DNA of 64,000 nt from Thysanoteuthis rhombus. Lineage: Eukaryota; Mollusca; Cephalopoda; Oegopsida; Thysanoteuthidae. Numbering within the stretch: the stretch's first letter is position 1; each line of letters starts with the position of its first letter. Below are positions 58,758 to 64,000 of this stretch, in pieces. Where the stretch lies: the NCBI GenBank assembly GCA_963457665.1, contig OY735220.1:34967694-35031693 (forward strand). Direction: 5' to 3'. The notes below the pieces were generated by a model. It ran no database searches. It was not told where the DNA came from and worked only from the letters and a program-made list of their open reading frames with translations. Position numbers and translations under genes: made by a program.

Positions 58758-61700
58758 GAGGTAAATAGACATTGGAACAATAACACATTGGAATGTTAGA
58801 AGGTTAGAATGGAAAAAGTAAGTATAAGAAAAAAAGAAAAACAGGTCCAGTGAGTCACTCGATAAAAAAAGTCGTGTGACCAATGTCTTTTGGCAGCATG
58901 TCGCAAAGGGTGGCAAACAATGAAGGCTTTGGAAAAAAGTGGTGATCAATGAGTAACTCCCTTCTCAGGTATTTTGGTGGGCAGTGATCACTAAAAAAAA
59001 GTTAGAATTTTCAGAAAACAAGTGTGAATGCTGCTGGACATATACTAGTGATTAATTTAGCAAAAACTTACATTGCAAAATTGAATGCCCCACTACAAAC
59101 CTATTTGGTTGGGGGTATTTTCAACAAAAAAAAAAAGGTTTTTCCAGACTTGATAAGGAGTGAATGTTTAAATTTTCAGCCCTTTAGCTCCACTGGTGCG
59201 GCCTGTACACATAATACATAGCCAGCCAGCCAGACTAACTTGAAAACTGAAGAAACCTATGTTGACAGTCTTAGTTGACAGTTTCTAATAATAACTCAAG
59301 AAGAGTCTGAGTTGTCCCAATGTCCTGTCTGACATTGCTGTTATCAGACTGTGACTGCGCTCAAAAAAAAAATTAGAACAAGAAGTAGAAAAAAAAAAAA
59401 AGAGTCGAACCTAAAGAAAAAGAAATTCATTGATTGACAGGTTTTTTTCTTCCCCACTTGATCTGTTTTTTAGGAGGGGGGAAAGGGATTTGTCTCATGT
59501 GAAGAGGAAAAAGGCTGGAGGCCCAACATGCGTGCATTTCCATCTTTAATTAGGTTTCTTTGGCAATCAGTGGCACGGGAGGCATCAGCAGGCAGAAAAA
59601 GGAATCTCAATGTTCACAGAATTCATGGGCTGAGGACACAAGAACGTCTTATTTTCCCTTGTAGACAGGCAGGTAATTACATTAGGAAAAAAAAAAAAAA
59701 AAAAAAATGGCAATTGACCAAGTAAAGTCTCCTAAGTTCAGGCATCTGGGCACAAAGTTGACCTTGCCTCGTATTGAAGCAAGAGCATGGAACTAACACT
59801 TTAGACCCACTTGAGGTCTATGCATGATAGAGGCGGCCCACCTAAGCGATCAGCCTCCACCTCCCCGCAGCACAGGTGGAATATAAGAGAAAGGAAAGAA
59901 AGAATCCTACACTGAAGAGTCAACCAAAGACCCAACAGGCTTCTATTCAATCTTCCACTTCTGACTTCTACCTAGAGTGTTTTGAGAGTCAATTAGCAGT
60001 CAGTGCATTCTAGAAATGCCGCCAAACCATTGACAGTATGCATATCAGGTACTGAAGTCAAAGAAATCCTAATCTGCAGGAGTTCATATTTTGCAACCCA
60101 AAGTTGAAGCACCTTTATTCTCTCTTGCTATGAGCATTAAATTTGAAAAGAGAAGCAAAAACATAGTTGTTTCGAGTGGGAAATCAGGAGATATACATAG
60201 GTTGACATTTAGTATGTCATGCTCAGTCTGGCATGAGGCTACTATTACAGGGCAACTAGTTAGGATCAAACTCACTGGAAAAGCAACTGGTCTACAACAC
60301 CAACTTAATAACCACTGTTCAGTGTCCGACATTCAAGGAAACAAGTTTATGAAAGTGTATGTAAACATATACAGTAAACCCTTGCTATAACAGATCTCGA
60401 TATAGCGAATTCAGCCTCTAACAAACTTGTGGATCCATCCAAACTGAAGTTTGATACATATGGTGAACATATGGACCATATCAAACATGTGGCACAATAA
60501 CGTTTTCAGGGACACTAATATGATTCATCATCCAACAGATACATTTTGGGGTCTTTACCAGTAGTGAGCTTGAAGTGTCAAATGCTATATTGTTCATCTT
60601 TTAGTAGATTTCTATCTTTTTTTTTTTTTGCACAAAATAAGCGAGTATGTCATTTGAATTTAGTCAAAATCTAATCTAATCAAAACAAAGATACCACAAT
60701 AAAAATTTGGTAATCCTAAATAAGCTGTGTTGATTAGATTCCTATGTAAACCTCCTACATTTTGCTGCATAAATCATTTTGACTATAAAAATCTGTTCAT
60801 CTGAACATTTCAACACAAATACATTATAACTTTTCAATCTTTTCCAACCGACTCTTTTGTCTCGGCATTCAATTGTTTTAGGTTCACTTAAAATAAGTAA
60901 ATAAATAGCACCTTTTTTGTACAGTTAGTGAAGGATATTGCGAATGAATAATGATTAAAGAATTATAAGAAGATATCTTTGAATATGAATATAAAGAGTC
61001 TATTGACTTATAGCTGAGGAGGAGGAGGATTCATGCCTTTCCCAAAGGAATTAGTGTGAAATGAACATTAACAGCCTCAGAAAAAACTTGAACTTAGTCT
61101 GCTGATTCTATTTTCTGTGCTGGTAACTGTTACACCACTCCAAACTCCCTATCAACACAAAGAAATTATAAACAACCAAATAGATTAATAACTGGTCTGG
61201 TTGGTCACTCGTTGGAAACTGTCACATGACCAATGTCTTTTGGCAGCTAACCAAGTTGGGGGGGGTATTCAGTTGAAAAATTGGAAAAAAGGGTGATAAA
61301 TGAATGAATTTCGTCTCTCATCTTTTGTTGGTCTGTGATCACTAAAAAAGTTGGATTTTCAAAGGACACAACATAAACTTACATTGCAAATCAAAACCAT
61401 ACTAAAAACCCATCAGTTGGGGGGGGGGGGGGATTACAAAAAACAACAACAAAAAAAACCACTATTTTCTTCATGACATAAGAACAAGCAAATGTTCATC
61501 TTTTCAGCCCTCAGCTATATTGGTATGGTTAGTATGTGTGACACTTGAATAGATAGCCAGAATCACTCGAAAACTAAAGAAGCCTCTGCTGACAGTGTTG
61601 TTGGCAGTTTCTAATCATGATATCGATTTAAAGACCATATACATATTTGAGGTAGTGACAGATTATCTACCATGCAGGGCCCCACGCTTAGTTTTAGTTA

Positions 61701-63508
61701 GGTTCCCCCTGACCTGCCCCAACCGAACACCACCACACCCTTCATTCAATAGGAAGTGATATTTAGCCATATAGAAATACACATATTGTGGTACTATGTA
61801 CAATATCATGAAGTTATATGATTTAAATACAAAATACAAAACATTCACAATTACGCTCAATTAAACTGTTTTTCGCTCACACCCCACGACCCACACCTCA
61901 CTTCTGAGAGGGTGTGTGTGCACCCAATGAATCACACTACAACCAAGGGGCGAAGTGAGACACATAGCAAATTAAGGGACTCAAAAGTTTCTTGGGTAGA
62001 GCAGCATATCAAACCAATATATCTATCCATTAATGAAATAGGTTGACTCCATCGTTCACCGGTGGATGAATATGATATGTGGTGCAATAGGTTTATAGCA
62101 AATGAAAACAGGTTGGTTAAAAGACAAGGAAATCTGTAGTCTATGATGTGATAAATGGGTGGGTGGCAACTTTGCACTGCTTTATCAAGTTCCTTGTTGA
62201 GGCCCTGCCCTAGGCTTAACCCTCCAAAGCCTAATGGTTAATCTGCTATAACTTCTAAATAATATATATATTTGAGGGAAGAGGGGGACAAACAAATATT
62301 TTTTTGAAGAAGATTAAAAATGTCCGCAGTATTAGATAAATTCTCTTTCTGGAATCAATACTGAATTGATAAGCAAAGCGAAACAGAAATTTAATTTTGA
62401 ATTCAAAATAGCATGTCAATTGTCTCTTTGGACAGCGGGAGTGGGGCTGATTTGCATTGGGGATGATCAATTGAAAAAAAAATTGAAAATTGAAAAATGA
62501 ATGAGTAACTTCCCTCACCTTATATTAGATCACAAAAAATTTGAATTTTTGAAAAACAAATATAAACACAGCTGGATACAAACTAAGTGACCAATTTAGT
62601 ATTGTCTTATGTTGTAAATTGACCCCGCAAAAAAAACTAAATCGTTTTTTCAAGATAAAACAAGTGGATGTTTAAATTTTAAGCCCCATAGCTCCATTAG
62701 TGCAGTCTGTACGCATGGTACATATGTAGATAGCCAGCCAGCTAAACTAACTTAAAAACTGAAGAAACCTTTGTCGAAGATTTCTGAAAGCAGTGTTTTA
62801 TTCCGGGAAATAAAAGGTTTCTATTAATAATTATAAAGGATTCCAGCCATTTCCACTTAGAAATTTTCTTCAACAAAAAAAATATAAAGGATTCAACTTC
62901 ACATTTTTCATGAACCAACAGGAATTCTTTTTCTCCATTCAAACTCAATAGTAGAACGACTGGCTTGTTTAATTATAGATCCACGCATAATAAATGAATT
63001 CAAGCAGCGGATGTATGTCATGTGATGCGGTGGAAGGATTTGAATACAAAACAAAAAAACAAACAAGGAAATAAAAAACAATTAAGCAAAAAAAGATTAT
63101 CAAAAAAAAATAATCCTGGTGAGTAAACATTAAGCTTCCTTTCTCAAAACAATAAACAATACCAGTGAGCCAAATGAGAGCACTAAAAAGGCCCCGATCA
63201 AAAAATGACAGCCATGCCTTTATACCACTGAGCATTCAGCATTTCTGACTTCACAATGTACAAAAATAAAGCAAGTGTCCACTCCAAGAATTAAAAATAT
63301 GGAGGAACGACTTGAATAGAAAGTTGATACTTACTTTCTTACCATCTTCTCTTTCCATGTGTAGGTAATATGTGGGATAGACGCTACGGTCAACACCGCG
63401 TTTGTCCCTTGTTATTCGGCATTTAACAATAGTTCCTTGCGTGGCAGGTTTCAGCACAAACTCATCCAAACTCTCCCGAGTGTCCAAAGATATTATCCCA
63501 TGGATTTC
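49456..63508 (-). CDS. TUB: Tubby/TULP-family protein, complete C-terminal tubby domain (7 exons, 5' partial)
   Basis: Joined exons 63508-63335, 57032-56920, 56001-55878, 54697-54599, 52487-52400, 51143-51060 and 49589-49456 give 271 residues and the stop TAA at 49458-49456. Every junction is GT..AG and keeps the frame. The product reads from [17 protein letters not shown] through the beta-barrel and central helix to the family C-terminus [10 protein letters not shown]. Known family role: the domain binds phosphatidylinositol 4,5-bisphosphate, and the N-terminal part binds IFT-A and carries membrane receptors into cilia. The N-terminal exons lie beyond 64000. Whether it is closer to TUB or TULP3 cannot be settled by eye: EDTQ-type features are shared, and the central [11 protein letters not shown] and IVHDND resemble TULP3 somewhat. 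Molluscs commonly have few tubby genes. Family assignment is very secure; the exact symbol is not. Confidence 0.95.
49621..49694 (+). mobile_element. RTE-like LINE 3' remnant abutting the last tubby exon
   Basis: TGGCGGATCCTGGGGTAGGT, CTATG, AAAAGACTGATGATAATGAT matches the 3' ends at 17350, 19865, 31240 and 53865. It ends about 30 bases from the acceptor of the terminal tubby exon, next to its polypyrimidine tract. Confidence 0.65.
50255..50325 (-). repeat. Decayed hammerhead-SINE fragment in a tubby intron
   Basis: GTCCTCGTTTTGGTTGC then ACACATTGTCTTGGACATTG aligns by eye with the 8820-8880 arm. The ribozyme core is lost. It lies between tubby exons F and G. Confidence 0.35.
50560..50995. 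repeat. Cluster of (TA)n and (CA)n tracts in a tubby intron
   Basis: (TA)n 50567-50618, 50803-50818, 50897-50937 and 50965-50980 with repeated GACTCTTTCTC/ACTTTCTCTG words between. The last lies 80-90 bases from the donor of exon F. Confidence 0.85.
51060..51143 (-). CDS. TUB: Tubby domain exon F
   Basis: Acceptor CCAAACAG completes Glu (G|AA); donor A|GTAAGT. It encodes [20 protein letters not shown] then QIVHDND. The core is invariant across animals. Confidence 0.96.
51317..51513 (+). mobile_element. MITE-like family B in a tubby intron
   Basis: CTAACTCCTAAATTCATTTG and CATGAATTTAAGAGTCAAG are inverted termini; AGGGAAATAGCTCCAGATTG is the shared interior. It lies in the intron between exons E and F. 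Confidence 0.6.
52400..52487 (-). CDS. TUB: Tubby domain exon E
   Basis: Acceptor TTATCTAAG, donor G|GTAAAT (phase 1). It encodes [20 protein letters not shown] then HNKTPVWNE. The family pattern LLxRWxxxxxxxxxELxNKTPVWN is clear. Confidence 0.95.
53455..53906 (+). mobile_element. RTE-like LINE, 3' fragment, in a tubby intron
   Basis: AATGAAGGGTATAAAACCAA, GGAGCTGAAACATAGAACCT, AGATCACATGCAAAACTAGG and GGCGAATCTTCGGGATGGTC follow the order of the other copies with more changes, so it is older. It lies between exons D and E. Confidence 0.7.
54599..54697 (-). CDS. TUB: Tubby domain exon D
   Basis: Acceptor TTACTTAG, 33 codons, donor GAT|GTAAGT. It encodes [20 protein letters not shown] then [24 protein letters not shown] is one of the most conserved tubby signatures. 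Confidence 0.95.
55878..56001 (-). CDS. TUB: Tubby domain exon C
   Basis: Acceptor TTTTCCCAG completes Arg (AG|G); donor is TAT|GTATGT. It encodes [20 protein letters not shown], then a divergent linker [12 protein letters not shown] and RRELVGIVY. The linker is the usual variable loop of the family, so its divergence is not surprising. Confidence 0.94.
56225..56340 (+). mobile_element. MITE-like family A, right end fragment
   Basis: CAGCTAAACTAACTTGAAAA, CTGAGGAAACCGATGCTGAC matches the right ends at 59235 and 62745. It lies in the 918-bp intron between exons B and C. Confidence 0.55.
56388..56800 (+). mobile_element. MITE-like family C, near full-length
   Basis: GTCATCAAAGGCGTCAAAAG, GTCAACAGACTTGAAAATTG and GACTCTACAGTTGTTCATT in family order. 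With the family A fragment it makes up more than half of tubby intron B-C. Confidence 0.65.
56920..57032 (-). CDS. TUB: Tubby domain exon B with basic phosphoinositide-binding segment
   Basis: Acceptor TTCTCAG and donor AG|GTGAGT (phase 2), 37 codons plus two bases. It reads [20 protein letters not shown] then [17 protein letters not shown]. The AGRKRKK cluster and the following Arg lie where mouse tubby contacts PI(4,5)P2. The first residue is Gln where relatives usually have Val (KKVFLLAG). It follows exon A across a 6302-bp intron. Confidence 0.95.
57460..57766 (+). repeat. Dispersed repeat of the 1754/2445 family, ending in (TA)n
   Basis: GTCCAGTTCTGCATAGGGCA and CTGAAGAGTTGTAATACAAC match the 2445-2680 arm closely. 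It ends in (TA)n at 57720-57766. It lies in tubby intron A-B (57033-63334). Confidence 0.7.
57794..57870. repeat. Near-perfect palindrome, about 37-base arms
   Basis: CACCCAACACATGTTTTTTG, GATCAACCATTTATCAT on the left mirrors GATAAATGGTTGAACCAAAA, AACATGATGTTGGGAGAT on the right with almost no spacer. In a tubby intron. Confidence 0.8.
58178..58640. mobile_element. Head-to-head SINE pair (family S1)
   Basis: Plus copy 58441-58640: box A TAGCTCAATGGTAAGAGC, box-B-like GCAGGTTTGATTCTTGC, tail GTCTAGGCCAAATGATACAT. Minus tail copy 58178-58260: ATTGAACTCTATTTGAAATG ... TATCTGGCCAAGACAATAT. Same arrangement as 22385-22695. (TA)n tracts lie at 58083-58127 and 58646-58753. Confidence 0.65.
58646..58753. 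repeat. (TA)n/(TG)n compound repeat
   Basis: AT and GT dinucleotide runs, then a pure (TA)n. Confidence 0.95.
58851..59293 (+). mobile_element. MITE-like family A, full-length
   Basis: Starts GTCCAGTGAGTCACTCGATA, has CAATGTCTTTTGGCAGCATG, and ends GTTGACAGTTTCTAATAATA. Confidence 0.68.
59300..61000. other. Tubby intron A-B, no recognised gene
   Basis: Poly-A runs near 59390 and 59690. Frames at 59528-59725, 60084-60390 have no known motif. Confidence 0.45.
61020..61150 (-). mobile_element. tRNA-derived SINE fragment
   Basis: Minus: GGAGTGGTGTAACAGTTACC ... ACTAAGTTCAAGTTTTTTC, related to 9780-9915. Confidence 0.55.
61195..61617 (+). mobile_element. MITE-like family A, full-length
   Basis: Starts CTGGTTGGTCACTCGTTGGA, AACTGTCACATGACCAATG and ends GTTGGCAGTTTCTAATCATG; poly-G at 61421-61432. 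Confidence 0.68.
62440..62800 (+). mobile_element. MITE-like family A, left-truncated
   Basis: GGGGCTGATTTGCATTGGGG, ACAAACTAAGTGACCAATTT and CTTAAAAACTGAAGAAACCT match family A. Confidence 0.6.
63335..63508 (-). CDS. TUB: Tubby domain exon A (first visible exon)
   Basis: Acceptor CTTTCCCTGCAG, 58 full codons, donor GTAAGT (63334 down). It contains the domain entry [18 protein letters not shown], then TRDKRGVDR and [15 protein letters not shown], near-standard family motifs. It starts and ends in phase 0. The preceding exon was not found between 63509 and 64000. Confidence 0.95.
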
Positions 63509-64000
63509 CTGCAGGGAAAGAGAACATGGATCACATTGGCTCAGTACAGATGGATAGACAAGGAAAATGTCCTGGAATCGACAGATAAATCATATGATGA
63601 AAACAGGAATAAAAACAACAATTGAGATGGAAGAAATATTAACGGAAAATTGATAATAATGATTTAAAACGCTTCATCTGATGAGATAGATAAGAATAGA
63701 AATAGAATTTAAGACTTTTTCTTCCTTTTTTTTAATCAATTGTTTAATTCTTTTTCTTTCTTCTCTACTCTTCTCAGCCCTAACCATCAAAGAAGAAATT
63801 TGAGATTTTGCACATACACTCCTCTCAACGAGTAGTGAGATTTTTTTTTTTCCTTTGAAAGTTTGGCTGGTTCGTTGCATTCAAAGCAGACTTCAACAAG
63901 ATTGGCTGCTTCAGAATCCATCTTCTTTGACCTCATCCTAATTGTTGTCAGCATAACATTTCCAATGATCCATTATCAATGGAGACCAATTGGGTAAAAA
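63509..64000. other. Intron upstream of tubby exon A, no further exon seen
   Basis: Searched on the minus strand for a preceding tubby exon with a phase 0 donor; none recognised. The tubby N-terminal part is variable, so a missed exon is possible. Confidence 0.45.

Noticed and set aside
63674-63880. Possible upstream tubby exon (Lys/Glu-rich minus frame)
   Set aside because: Low-complexity translation of A-rich DNA, and no phase-compatible donor with convincing homology.

Overview
This window looks like animal nuclear DNA, probably from a mollusc and possibly a cephalopod. It is AT-rich by eye. Genes are split into small exons with GT..AG introns of about 0.9 to 6.3 kb, and long (TA)n tracts, LINE fragments, tRNA-derived SINEs and short inverted-repeat elements fill most of the rest. 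The species guess is inference. I saw no bacterial operon, rRNA, intact tRNA gene or CRISPR array.

Two host genes can be supported, both on the minus strand. The first is a three-exon gene (27149 down to 16021) that I joined through matching splice phases. It encodes a 221-residue membrane protein: a signal peptide, one CBM14/peritrophin-A-like chitin-binding module, a Ser/Thr/Pro mucin-like stalk with 24-bp coding repeats, and a transmembrane segment plus short tail resembling CD164/endolyn. The second is the 3' part of a tubby/TULP gene. Seven exons (63508 down to 49456) give 271 residues covering the whole C-terminal tubby domain and the normal stop. The N-terminal exons lie beyond the right edge.

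Layout: 1-15.4 kb holds microsatellites, inverted pairs of dispersed repeats, a 0.5-kb palindrome, SINEs and MITE-like elements, with no recognisable gene. 16.0-27.3 kb holds the mucin-like gene; its introns carry two LINE tails, a SINE palindrome and a hammerhead-ribozyme-like element. 28.1-49.4 kb has no recognisable host gene. It holds a rearranged RTE-like LINE, several MITE families (one with a TTAA-type terminal repeat, about ten copies between 36.8 and 51.5 kb) and SINEs. 49.4-63.5 kb holds the tubby exons, with repeats in the introns.

The most interesting unannotated structure is a set of hammerhead-ribozyme-like motifs: core CUGANGA, a hairpin, then GAAA. One (23144-23227) folds by hand into a complete type I hammerhead. 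Two more (9213-9258 and 40347-40396) have the stem-III-less form with a palindromic ACGU, like the dimer-acting hammerheads described with Penelope-like elements. At least one of these families is joined to a tRNA-like SINE head, and its units occur as large head-to-head palindromes. All alignments and folds were done by eye, so boundaries of repeats are approximate, while the exon boundaries were checked base by base.
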